Assembly (NCBI GenBank): GCA_965229605.1
Contig: OZ245892.1
Location: 1,736,001-1,800,000 of the forward strand
Source of the DNA: G965229605 sp965229605
GTDB lineage: Bacteria > Pseudomonadota > Alphaproteobacteria > CBDDJK01
Direction: 5' to 3'
Length of the DNA: 64,000 nucleotides
Below are positions 50,473-62,856 of this stretch, piece by piece. Below the pieces are notes generated by a model. That model worked only from the letters and a program-made list of their open reading frames with translations, did not search any database and was not told the origin of the DNA. The first letter of the stretch is position 1, and the number at the start of each line of letters is the position of its first letter. The position numbers and the translations under genes are program-made.

Positions 50473-53400
50473 CTATTTCACCGTACCAATCTCATCATCA
50501 ACATAGACAACCGAATCAGCCGATTTATAGACAGTATAGCCACTTCTAGCGAGCGAGGTCGAGGTATCCACCGCAAAGCCATTCAAATCAAGCGTGGTAT
50601 TTCCATCACCTTCAATGGTCAGCTCAGTCCATTCGCTATAAGCACCAGTTATCCCGTCCTTTGCACTGCCCTTCAGATCGCTCAATCCAAGCACCGCCGC
50701 TTCATCCAGCGTCAATGTGCCTTCCAGATCGCTGATATCCAGGGTCTCAATACGATTGATGCGGAACAATTCATCGGTAAACAGACTTTGGAAACTATCG
50801 GCATTCCCGTCCAGAGCCAATGTGTCATGTCCTTCCCCACCATCAAGATATTGAAGATGGACACTGTCGTTTACGCCATCGCTATCACTGTCATAGTCGC
50901 TGATCGTAATGCTGTCATCGCCTGCAAACCCGTAATAGACTTCAGAATTTGTTGTACCCGTCAGATCATTACTTCCGTCATCAAGGGTATGTTTGCTGCT
51001 GTCATATTTAACGACCTGCACACCGCCGTCCGCCGTACCAACAAGAACAACAGCCCCCAGGTCTGAATCAACAAACTCACTTCCGTTAGAAGTCTTGAAG
51101 ATCAATTCATCAATAGATCCGGAAGTCGATGATGCATCAAAAACCGCCCATTCCTCAATAATCCCCGTCTGTGGATCTGCATTGTTTGGATTAACACTAC
51201 TGTAATCAACATGCAACTCAACACTGCCTGCAAAATCAATATGATCTGCGCTGACAGCGGCACCTGTTGAGGTGGAATAGGACATGATCATTTCACTGCT
51301 GGCACTCATGTCCAATGTGCCGCCGACATCAAGTTTATGCCCGTTATTGATCGTCACCGCGCCGATATAATCATACATATCCCCGGTTATCGTAAGATTT
51401 TCATCAAGCGTTAAATTAGCCGCACCGGTCAAGGATTGAATCGTTACGCCGTTCGTTGCTGCATCAATCGTGATATTGTCCGCATAGCCAATAGCCTCTG
51501 CAAGAACAACATGATGATTACTCTCGTCCTGATCTGCCTGTTTTACATTAATCCCGTTATACCAGGTAAGTGCAGACCAGTTATAGGTATTTGGTACACC
51601 ATATCCATCGTTCTTATGGACATAGGTATTGTTAATCGCCGCAACCGCATCTGCATCCAGGTCTATTTGGAGGTCTTCAGTACCATGTCTGAGATAGGCA
51701 GAGCCATTATGTTGCACTGATGTTGAGTCCGTGAAAGTCGATAAATATGTCTCTCCGGTACCATCATTATATGACCAATGACTGGAATTCAGCCAGAGAC
51801 TTTCAATATCAATCATCAACCCTGACGAAGCATCAGCCGAAATATTGATATTGCTTACACCGCTCGTGGCCGTACTATTGGTTGCACCCTTAAGCTGCCA
51901 TTCATCTGTCTGCAAAACCATCAAGGCATCGCTTGAGACCTCAATCTTTTCAAAGAAGGTTGCATAGGTCATATACTCATGCAGCCCGGCATAGGTGTAA
52001 CCATCTGTAGCAACATCAACAGCTGCAAAATTTACGGTTCCGCTTTCGCTGACTTGCAATGTGTCATAATCAGCACTGCTGCTAACCGCAGAACTGCCGC
52101 CGTTCACATAGACAGCATCCCGATCAACAATCACCGTATTGACACTATCCAAATTGGTGCCGGTCTCAAAAACTTCAAAGCCGGACATGGTAACCGTGTT
52201 ACCATCAATCGTGCTGGTGCCGCCGGTCAGGTCAATGATATTTGTTGACCCTCCTTGCGAAAGGACCAACCTGTCAATGCCATCTCCGGCATCAATATTT
52301 GGCAAGTCCGTTAATCTGTTGATCTCGACTAGATCCCGGCCGGAACTGGTGCTGATGTTCTCAACGTCATTAAACGACCGATAAAGTATACTTCCGTCAC
52401 TCATGGTATGACGGACCACATCCGTGCCTGCTGTCGCACTCAGGTTAACGTACAGTGAGCTTGTCAGTTCAGAGAAATCAGCCGTATCGTCTCCATCCCC
52501 CCCATCGACAAAAACTGTTCCACCCGTAACCCCGGCAATTTCGTCCTTTAAGAATTTGATCGTGTCATCACCGTCACCCAGATTAGTATACGTGGCGCCA
52601 CGATCTTCAACAAACACCGTATCATCAAAAGATGTAAGCGTCGTTATTTCGTCTTTGCTGGTTGTTGCACTCGTAATGCTGTCCGTCAAAGAAACCGGGC
52701 CCAGATAATCGGCTTTTTGCGTCTCAAAATTAACTTCGTCGCCTGTGGTGCCGGCAAATGTGTTGTCATCAACCGTCTCATTCGTCGTATAATCAACCGT
52801 ATAAGTTTCGGTCACTGTGTTTGAAACATTCAAAATCGGATCGGTTGCTGTCACCGCAAGCGTAATGGCAGCCCCGTGCGTGAAAGCCGTTTTGTTACTT
52901 CCCAGATCGTTAAATGAAATCGCCCAATCCCCGCTTCCATTTGCTTGTGCGTCCAAGGTCAACGAGGCTGGCGTTGAACCGCTCGGGAAGGTCACCTCAA
53001 CCTTAATAGCCGCATTGGGATCAGCTGTGCCATAGAACAAAGACTCATCCCCTGCAACCAGCTTTGCAATATTCTCCGGGGTCTGATCCAGAACAAAAAC
53101 CTCTGGATCCGCCGCAACAGCATCAACAGTATAAGGCCCAAGATTAACGGTCGTCGCATCATTCCCCAACTTATCTTCCGAATCAACCTTGACGGAAAAA
53201 CTGCCCCCATTCGTCACAGTGAAACTACCCTGATCGACAATATCGATACTCCAATTCCCGCCAGAATCAGTAACAACATGCGTGTAAGTCGCAGTCTTCG
53301 TGCTATCCGTGGCATCCGTAACAACAACCGTAACCGTTGCCCCAACCTCGGCCACCCCGCTCAATACCGGCTTACCCCCAACCGTCGTATCGTTGAGAAT

Positions 53401-54308
53401 ATTATCAAACGCAACATTGGTAAGATATGTCGAATTGTCAACTGTCGCACTCGCCGTTTCAGTCGTGCTGTTCCCGACTGAATCCGTCGAAACAACTGTC
53501 GCCGTCAAAGTGTCATTGTCCGTGATCGTAAAACCATCCCCATTGATAACACTAACACTCCACTCCCCGCTTTCGGAATCTGCAGTCGTCGTGAAAGTCG
53601 TCGTCCCACTCTCCGTACCCGTAACAGTCACAACAACTTCAGAACCAGGCTCAGCTTTCCCGCTTAAAGAAGGCGTTCCATCCGTCAAGCCGCTGCTCGT
53701 GACATCTTCAAAGCCAACACTCAGCGTATCAATCGAATTGTCAACTGTCGCACTCGCCGTTTCAGTCGTGCTGTTCCCGACTGAATCCGTCGAAACAACT
53801 GTCGCCGTCAAAGTGTCATTGTCCGTGATCGTAAAACCATCCCCATTGATAACACTAACACTCCACTCCCCGCTTTCGGAATCTGCAGTCGTCGTGAAAG
53901 TCGTCGTCCCACTCTCCGTACCCGTAACGGTAACAACAACTTCAGAACCAGGCTCAGCTTTCCCGCTTAAAGAAGGCGTTCCATCCGTCAAGCCGCTGCT
54001 CGTGACATCTTCAAAGCCAACACTCAGCGTATCAATCGAATTGTCAACTGTCGCACTCGCCGTTTCTGTCGTGCTGTTCCCGACTGAATCCGTCGAAACA
54101 ACTGTCGCCGTCAAAGTGTCATTGTCCGTGATCGTAAAACCATCCCCATTGATAACACTAACACTCCACTCCCCGCTTTCGGAATCTGCAGTCGTCGTGA
54201 AAGTCGTCGTCCCACTCTCCGTACCCGTAACGGTAACAACAACTTCAGAACCAGGCTCAGCTTTCCCGCTTAAAGAAGGCGTTCCATCCATCAAGCCGCT
54301 GCTCGTGA
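50473..54308 (-). CDS. Giant type I secreted adhesin, C-terminal part (gene broken at the inverted block)
   Basis: About 1278 codons. From the upstream side it contains three 101-residue Ig-like units (residues of type GTPSLSGKAEPGSEVVVTVT), then two or three divergent Ig-like domains (KPVLSGVAEVGATVTVVVTD; LFYGTADPNAAIKVEV). Next is a unique region with scattered RTX-like motifs (NLGDGDDTIKF, DGGDGDDTADF, FAGDDSITI, LDGGEGHDTLAL). The end (LEGTLTLDEAAVLGLSDL ... GYTVYKSADSVVYVDDE) is typical of C-termini of BapA-like adhesins exported by type I systems. No valid start exists at 54294: the frame simply begins where orientation switches. It should continue into the block to its right when the latter is in the same sense. 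The stop lies 135 bases from the binding-protein start. Confidence 0.85.
53430..54306 (-). repeat. Three 303-bp Ig-like repeat units in minus orientation
   Basis: About 2.9 units of the same 303-bp repeat that fills 54307-62807, but on the minus strand. They differ from the inverted units only by a few synonymous changes and one Thr/Met change in the GLTDG/GLMDG position. Confidence 0.95.
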
Positions 54309-57300
54309 TGGTTTTACGATCACGGACAATGACACTTTGACGGCGACAGTTGTTTCGACGGATTCAGTCGGGAACAGCACGACTGAAACGGCGAGTGCGA
54401 CAGTTGACAATTCGATTGATACGCTGAGTGTTGGCTTTGAAGATGTCACGAGCAGCGGCTTGACGGATGGAACGCCTTCTTTAAGCGGGAAAGCTGAGCC
54501 TGGTTCTGAAGTTGTTGTTACCGTTACGGGTACGGAGAGTGGGACGACGACTTTCACGACGACTGCAGATTCCGAAAGCGGGGAGTGGAGTGTTAGTGTT
54601 ATCAATGGGGATGGTTTTACGATCACGGACAATGACACTTTGACGGCGACAGTTGTTTCGACGGATTCAGTCGGGAACAGCACGACTGAAACGGCGAGTG
54701 CGACAGTTGACAATTCGATTGATACGCTGAGTGTTGGCTTTGAAGATGTCACGAGCAGCGGCTTGATGGATGGAACGCCTTCTTTAAGCGGGAAAGCTGA
54801 GCCTGGTTCTGAAGTTGTTGTTACCGTTACGGGTACGGAGAGTGGGACGACGACTTTCACGACGACTGCAGATTCCGAAAGCGGGGAGTGGAGTGTTAGT
54901 GTTATCAATGGGGATGGTTTTACGATCACGGACAATGACACTTTGACGGCGACAGTTGTTTCGACGGATTCAGTCGGGAACAGCACGACTGAAACGGCGA
55001 GTGCGACAGTTGACAATTCGATTGATACGCTGAGTGTTGGCTTTGAAGATGTCACGAGCAGCGGCTTGACGGATGGAACGCCTTCTTTAAGCGGGAAAGC
55101 TGAGCCTGGTTCTGAAGTTGTTGTTACCGTTACGGGTACGGAGAGTGGGACGACGACTTTCACGACGACTGCAGATTCCGAAAGCGGGGAGTGGAGTGTT
55201 AGTGTTATCAATGGGGATGGTTTTACGATCACGGACAATGACACTTTGACGGCGACAGTTGTTTCGACGGATTCAGTCGGGAACAGCACGACTGAAACGG
55301 CGAGTGCGACAGTTGACAATTCGATTGATACGCTGAGTGTTGGCTTTGAAGATGTCACGAGCAGCGGCTTGACGGATGGAACGCCTTCTTTAAGCGGGAA
55401 AGCTGAGCCTGGTTCTGAAGTTGTTGTTACCGTTACGGGTACGGAGAGTGGGACGACGACTTTCACGACGACTGCAGATTCCGAAAGCGGGGAGTGGAGT
55501 GTTAGTGTTATCAATGGGGATGGTTTTACGATCACGGACAATGACACTTTGACGGCGACAGTTGTTTCGACGGATTCAGTCGGGAACAGCACGACTGAAA
55601 CGGCGAGTGCGACAGTTGACAATTCGATTGATACGCTGAGTGTTGGCTTTGAAGATGTCACGAGCAGCGGCTTGACGGATGGAACGCCTTCTTTAAGCGG
55701 GAAAGCTGAGCCTGGTTCTGAAGTTGTTGTTACCGTTACGGGTACGGAGAGTGGGACGACGACTTTCACGACGACTGCAGATTCCGAAAGCGGGGAGTGG
55801 AGTGTTAGTGTTATCAATGGGGATGGTTTTACGATCACGGACAATGACACTTTGACGGCGACAGTTGTTTCGACGGATTCAGTCGGGAACAGCACGACTG
55901 AAACGGCGAGTGCGACAGTTGACAATTCGATTGATACGCTGAGTGTTGGCTTTGAAGATGTCACGAGCAGCGGCTTGATGGATGGAACGCCTTCTTTAAG
56001 CGGGAAAGCTGAGCCTGGTTCTGAAGTTGTTGTTACCGTTACGGGTACGGAGAGTGGGACGACGACTTTCACGACGACTGCAGATTCCGAAAGCGGGGAG
56101 TGGAGTGTTAGTGTTATCAATGGGGATGGTTTTACGATCACGGACAATGACACTTTGACGGCGACAGTTGTTTCGACGGATTCAGTCGGGAACAGCACGA
56201 CTGAAACGGCGAGTGCGACAGTTGACAATTCGATTGATACGCTGAGTGTTGGCTTTGAAGATGTCACGAGCAGCGGCTTGACGGATGGCACGCCTTCTTT
56301 AAGCGGGAAAGCTGAGCCTGGTTCTGAAGTTGTTGTTACCGTTACGGGTACGGAGAGTGGGACGACGACTTTCACGACGACTGCAGATTCCGAAAGCGGG
56401 GAGTGGAGTGTTAGTGTTATCAATGGGGATGGTTTTACGATCACGGACAATGACACTTTGACGGCGACAGTTGTTTCGACGGATTCAGTCGGGAACAGCA
56501 CGACTGAAACGGCGAGTGCGACAGTTGACAATTCGATTGATACGCTGAGTGTTGGCTTTGAAGATGTCACGAGCAGCGGCTTGACGGATGGCACGCCTTC
56601 TTTAAGCGGGAAAGCTGAGCCTGGTTCTGAAGTTGTTGTTACCGTTACGGGTACGGAGAGTGGGACGACGACTTTCACGACGACTGCAGATTCCGAAAGC
56701 GGGGAGTGGAGTGTTAGTGTTATCAATGGGGATGGTTTTACGATCACGGACAATGACACTTTGACGGCGACAGTTGTTTCGACGGATTCAGTCGGGAACA
56801 GCACGACTGAAACGGCGAGTGCGACAGTTGACAATTCGATTGATACGCTGAGTGTTGGCTTTGAAGATGTCACGAGCAGCGGCTTGACGGATGGAACGCC
56901 TTCTTTAAGCGGGAAAGCTGAGCCTGGTTCTGAAGTTGTTGTTACCGTTACGGGTACGGAGAGTGGGACGACGACTTTCACGACGACTGCAGATTCCGAA
57001 AGCGGGGAGTGGAGTGTTAGTGTTATCAATGGGGATGGTTTTACGATCACGGACAATGACACTTTGACGGCGACAGTTGTTTCGACGGATTCAGTCGGGA
57101 ACAGCACGACTGAAACGGCGAGTGCGACAGTTGACAATTCGATTGATACGCTGAGTGTTGGCTTTGAAGATGTCACGAGCAGCGGCTTGATGGATGGAAC
57201 GCCTTCTTTAAGCGGGAAAGCTGAGCCTGGTTCTGAAGTTGTTGTTACCGTTACGGGTACGGAGAGTGGGACGACGACTTTCACGACGACTGCAGATTCC

Positions 57301-60300
57301 GAAAGCGGGGAGTGGAGTGTTAGTGTTATCAATGGGGATGGTTTTACGATCACGGACAATGACACTTTGACGGCGACAGTTGTTTCGACGGATTCAGTCG
57401 GGAACAGCACGACTGAAACGGCGAGTGCGACAGTTGACAATTCGATTGATACGCTGAGTGTTGGCTTTGAAGATGTCACGAGCAGCGGCTTGATGGATGG
57501 AACGCCTTCTTTAAGCGGGAAAGCTGAGCCTGGTTCTGAAGTTGTTGTTACCGTTACGGGTACGGAGAGTGGGACGACGACTTTCACGACGACTGCAGAT
57601 TCCGAAAGCGGGGAGTGGAGTGTTAGTGTTATCAATGGGGATGGTTTTACGATCACGGACAATGACACTTTGACGGCGACAGTTGTTTCGACGGATTCAG
57701 TCGGGAACAGCACGACTGAAACGGCGAGTGCGACAGTTGACAATTCGATTGATACGCTGAGTGTTGGCTTTGAAGATGTCACGAGCAGCGGCTTGACGGA
57801 TGGAACGCCTTCTTTAAGCGGGAAAGCTGAGCCTGGTTCTGAAGTTGTTGTTACCGTTACGGGTACGGAGAGTGGGACGACGACTTTCACGACGACTGCA
57901 GATTCCGAAAGCGGGGAGTGGAGTGTTAGTGTTATCAATGGGGATGGTTTTACGATCACGGACAATGACACTTTGACGGCGACAGTTGTTTCGACGGATT
58001 CAGTCGGGAACAGCACGACTGAAACGGCGAGTGCGACAGTTGACAATTCGATTGATACGCTGAGTGTTGGCTTTGAAGATGTCACGAGCAGCGGCTTGAC
58101 GGATGGAACGCCTTCTTTAAGCGGGAAAGCTGAGCCTGGTTCTGAAGTTGTTGTGACCGTTACGGGTACGGAGAGTGGGACGACGACTTTCACGACGACT
58201 GCAGATTCCGAAAGCGGGGAGTGGAGTGTTAGTGTTATCAATGGGGATGGTTTTACGATCACGGACAATGACACTTTGACGGCGACAGTTGTTTCGACGG
58301 ATTCAGTCGGGAACAGCACGACTGAAACGGCGAGTGCGACAGTTGACAATTCGATTGATACGCTGAGTGTTGGCTTTGAAGATGTCACGAGCAGCGGCTT
58401 GACGGATGGAACGCCTTCTTTAAGCGGGAAAGCTGAGCCTGGTTCTGAAGTTGTTGTTACCGTTACGGGTACGGAGAGTGGGACGACGACTTTCACGACG
58501 ACTGCAGATTCCGAAAGCGGGGAGTGGAGTGTTAGTGTTATCAATGGGGATGGTTTTACGATCACGGACAATGACACTTTGACGGCGACAGTTGTTTCGA
58601 CGGATTCAGTCGGGAACAGCACGACTGAAACGGCGAGTGCGACAGTTGACAATTCGATTGATACGCTGAGTGTTGGCTTTGAAGATGTCACGAGCAGCGG
58701 CTTGATGGATGGAACGCCTTCTTTAAGCGGGAAAGCTGAGCCTGGTTCTGAAGTTGTTGTTACCGTTACGGGTACGGAGAGTGGGACGACGACTTTCACG
58801 ACGACTGCAGATTCCGAAAGCGGGGAGTGGAGTGTTAGTGTTATCAATGGGGATGGTTTTACGATCACGGACAATGACACTTTGACGGCGACAGTTGTTT
58901 CGACGGATTCAGTCGGGAACAGCACGACTGAAACGGCGAGTGCGACAGTTGACAATTCGATTGATACGCTGAGTGTTGGCTTTGAAGATGTCACGAGCAG
59001 CGGCTTGACGGATGGAACGCCTTCTTTAAGCGGGAAAGCTGAGCCTGGTTCTGAAGTTGTTGTTACCGTTACGGGTACGGAGAGTGGGACGACGACTTTC
59101 ACGACGACTGCAGATTCCGAAAGCGGGGAGTGGAGTGTTAGTGTTATCAATGGGGATGGTTTTACGATCACGGACAATGACACTTTGACGGCGACAGTTG
59201 TTTCGACGGATTCAGTCGGGAACAGCACGACTGAAACGGCGAGTGCGACAGTTGACAATTCGATTGATACGCTGAGTGTTGGCTTTGAAGATGTCACGAG
59301 CAGCGGCTTGACGGATGGAACGCCTTCTTTAAGCGGGAAAGCTGAGCCTGGTTCTGAAGTTGTTGTGACCGTTACGGGTACGGAGAGTGGGACGACGACT
59401 TTCACGACGACTGCAGATTCCGAAAGCGGGGAGTGGAGTGTTAGTGTTATCAATGGGGATGGTTTTACGATCACGGACAATGACACTTTGACGGCGACAG
59501 TTGTTTCGACGGATTCAGTCGGGAACAGCACGACTGAAACGGCGAGTGCGACAGTTGACAATTCGATTGATACGCTGAGTGTTGGCTTTGAAGATGTCAC
59601 GAGCAGCGGCTTGATGGATGGAACGCCTTCTTTAAGCGGGAAAGCTGAGCCTGGTTCTGAAGTTGTTGTTACCGTTACGGGTACGGAGAGTGGGACGACG
59701 ACTTTCACGACGACTGCAGATTCCGAAAGCGGGGAGTGGAGTGTTAGTGTTATCAATGGGGATGGTTTTACGATCACGGACAATGACACTTTGACGGCGA
59801 CAGTTGTTTCGACGGATTCAGTCGGGAACAGCACGACTGAAACGGCGAGTGCGACAGTTGACAATTCGATTGATACGCTGAGTGTTGGCTTTGAAGATGT
59901 CACGAGCAGCGGCTTGACGGATGGCACGCCTTCTTTAAGCGGGAAAGCTGAGCCTGGTTCTGAAGTTGTTGTTACCGTTACGGGTACGGAGAGTGGGACG
60001 ACGACTTTCACGACGACTGCAGATTCCGAAAGCGGGGAGTGGAGTGTTAGTGTTATCAATGGGGATGGTTTTACGATCACGGACAATGACACTTTGACGG
60101 CGACAGTTGTTTCGACGGATTCAGTCGGGAACAGCACGACTGAAACGGCGAGTGCGACAGTTGACAATTCGATTGATACGCTGAGTGTTGGCTTTGAAGA
60201 TGTCACGAGCAGCGGCTTGACGGATGGAACGCCTTCTTTAAGCGGGAAAGCTGAGCCTGGTTCTGAAGTTGTTGTTACCGTTACGGGTACGGAGAGTGGG

Positions 60301-62807
60301 ACGACGACTTTCACGACGACTGCAGATTCCGAAAGCGGGGAGTGGAGTGTTAGTGTTATCAATGGGGATGGTTTTACGATCACGGACAATGACACTTTGA
60401 CGGCGACAGTTGTTTCGACGGATTCAGTCGGGAACAGCACGACTGAAACGGCGAGTGCGACAGTTGACAATTCGATTGATACGCTGAGTGTTGGCTTTGA
60501 AGATGTCACGAGCAGCGGCTTGATGGATGGAACGCCTTCTTTAAGCGGGAAAGCTGAGCCTGGTTCTGAAGTTGTTGTTACCGTTACGGGTACGGAGAGT
60601 GGGACGACGACTTTCACGACGACTGCAGATTCCGAAAGCGGGGAGTGGAGTGTTAGTGTTATCAATGGGGATGGTTTTACGATCACGGACAATGACACTT
60701 TGACGGCGACAGTTGTTTCGACGGATTCAGTCGGGAACAGCACGACTGAAACGGCGAGTGCGACAGTTGACAATTCGATTGATACGCTGAGTGTTGGCTT
60801 TGAAGATGTCACGAGCAGCGGCTTGATGGATGGAACGCCTTCTTTAAGCGGGAAAGCTGAGCCTGGTTCTGAAGTTGTTGTTACCGTTACGGGTACGGAG
60901 AGTGGGACGACGACTTTCACGACGACTGCAGATTCCGAAAGCGGGGAGTGGAGTGTTAGTGTTATCAATGGGGATGGTTTTACGATCACGGACAATGACA
61001 CTTTGACGGCGACAGTTGTTTCGACGGATTCAGTCGGGAACAGCACGACTGAAACGGCGAGTGCGACAGTTGACAATTCGATTGATACGCTGAGTGTTGG
61101 CTTTGAAGATGTCACGAGCAGCGGCTTGACGGATGGAACGCCTTCTTTAAGCGGGAAAGCTGAGCCTGGTTCTGAAGTTGTTGTTACCGTTACGGGTACG
61201 GAGAGTGGGACGACGACTTTCACGACGACTGCAGATTCCGAAAGCGGGGAGTGGAGTGTTAGTGTTATCAATGGGGATGGTTTTACGATCACGGACAATG
61301 ACACTTTGACGGCGACAGTTGTTTCGACGGATTCAGTCGGGAACAGCACGACTGAAACGGCGAGTGCGACAGTTGACAATTCGATTGATACGCTGAGTGT
61401 TGGCTTTGAAGATGTCACGAGCAGCGGCTTGACGGATGGAACGCCTTCTTTAAGCGGGAAAGCTGAGCCTGGTTCTGAAGTTGTTGTTACCGTTACGGGT
61501 ACGGAGAGTGGGACGACGACTTTCACGACGACTGCAGATTCCGAAAGCGGGGAGTGGAGTGTTAGTGTTATCAATGGGGATGGTTTTACGATCACGGACA
61601 ATGACACTTTGACGGCGACAGTTGTTTCGACGGATTCAGTCGGGAACAGCACGACTGAAACGGCGAGTGCGACAGTTGACAATTCGATTGATACGCTGAG
61701 TGTTGGCTTTGAAGATGTCACGAGCAGCGGCTTGATGGATGGAACGCCTTCTTTAAGCGGGAAAGCTGAGCCTGGTTCTGAAGTTGTTGTTACCGTTACG
61801 GGTACGGAGAGTGGGACGACGACTTTCACGACGACTGCAGATTCCGAAAGCGGGGAGTGGAGTGTTAGTGTTATCAATGGGGATGGTTTTACGATCACGG
61901 ACAATGACACTTTGACGGCGACAGTTGTTTCGACGGATTCAGTCGGGAACAGCACGACTGAAACGGCGAGTGCGACAGTTGACAATTCGATTGATACGCT
62001 GAGTGTTGGCTTTGAAGATGTCACGAGCAGCGGCTTGACGGATGGAACGCCTTCTTTAAGCGGGAAAGCTGAGCCTGGTTCTGAAGTTGTTGTTACCGTT
62101 ACGGGTACGGAGAGTGGGACGACGACTTTCACGACGACTGCAGATTCCGAAAGCGGGGAGTGGAGTGTTAGTGTTATCAATGGGGATGGTTTTACGATCA
62201 CGGACAATGACACTTTGACGGCGACAGTTGTTTCGACGGATTCAGTCGGGAACAGCACGACTGAAACGGCGAGTGCGACAGTTGACAATTCGATTGATAC
62301 GCTGAGTGTTGGCTTTGAAGATGTCACGAGCAGCGGCTTGACGGATGGAACGCCTTCTTTAAGCGGGAAAGCTGAGCCTGGTTCTGAAGTTGTTGTGACC
62401 GTTACGGGTACGGAGAGTGGGACGACGACTTTCACGACGACTGCAGATTCCGAAAGCGGGGAGTGGAGTGTTAGTGTTATCAATGGGGATGGTTTTACGA
62501 TCACGGACAATGACACTTTGACGGCGACAGTTGTTTCGACGGATTCAGTCGGGAACAGCACGACTGAAACGGCGAGTGCGACAGTTGACAATTCGATTGA
62601 TACGCTGAGTGTTGGCTTTGAAGATGTCACGAGCAGCGGCTTGACGGATGGAACGCCTTCTTTAAGCGGGAAAGCTGAGCCTGGTTCTGAAGTTGTTGTT
62701 ACCGTTACGGGTACGGAGAGTGGGACGACGACTTTCACGACGACTGCAGATTCCGAAAGCGGGGAGTGGAGTGTTAGTGTTATCAATGGGGATGGTTTTA
62801 CGATCAC
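54307..62807 (+). repeat. Inverted array of 28 near-identical 303-bp units
   Basis: The distance between the first and last copy of gatggttttacgatcac (54307 and 62791) is 8484 bases, exactly 28 x 303. Each unit encodes a 101-residue bacterial Ig-like domain. Units differ at only a few sites: Thr/Met in GLTDG (M in units 2, 6, 10, 11, 15, 18, 21, 22 and 25), gga/ggc in the following glycine (units 7, 8, 19), and gtt/gtg in VVVT (units 13, 17, 27). The same unit lies on the minus strand to the left, so the array is inverted relative to the rest of the gene. Confidence 0.97.
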
Positions 62808-62856
62808 CAACATTGCTAAGCGTCGTCAAAGCATCAACGGTGTAGGTGTCCTCTGA
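54309..62856 (+). CDS. Central Ig-repeat segment of the adhesin, in inverted orientation
   Basis: An open frame of more than 2830 codons on the plus strand, with an in-frame ATG-less beginning (first usable start ACG/ATG-like at 54337, MTATVV) and no ribosome-binding site or signal peptide. It consists of 28 copies of the 101-residue domain with STDSVGNSTTETASATVDNS and GTPSLSGKAEPGSEVVVTVT. After the last unit it runs 15 codons into sequence that belongs to the minus-strand gene (NIAKRRQSINGVGVL) and stops. I do not consider it an independent gene; it is the middle of the flanking minus-strand adhesin turned round, or an artefact. Confidence 0.5.

Noticed and set aside
54294..54294. ATG at 54294 as the start of the adhesin
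   Set aside because: It lies in the middle of an Ig-like unit (LMDGTPS) and is only the point at which the frame emerges from the orientation switch.
54291..62813. 2840-codon frame on the minus strand as a real gene
   Set aside because: It is the antisense frame of the repeat array; its composition is an echo of the 303-bp unit and it has no start signal, signal peptide or recognisable domain.
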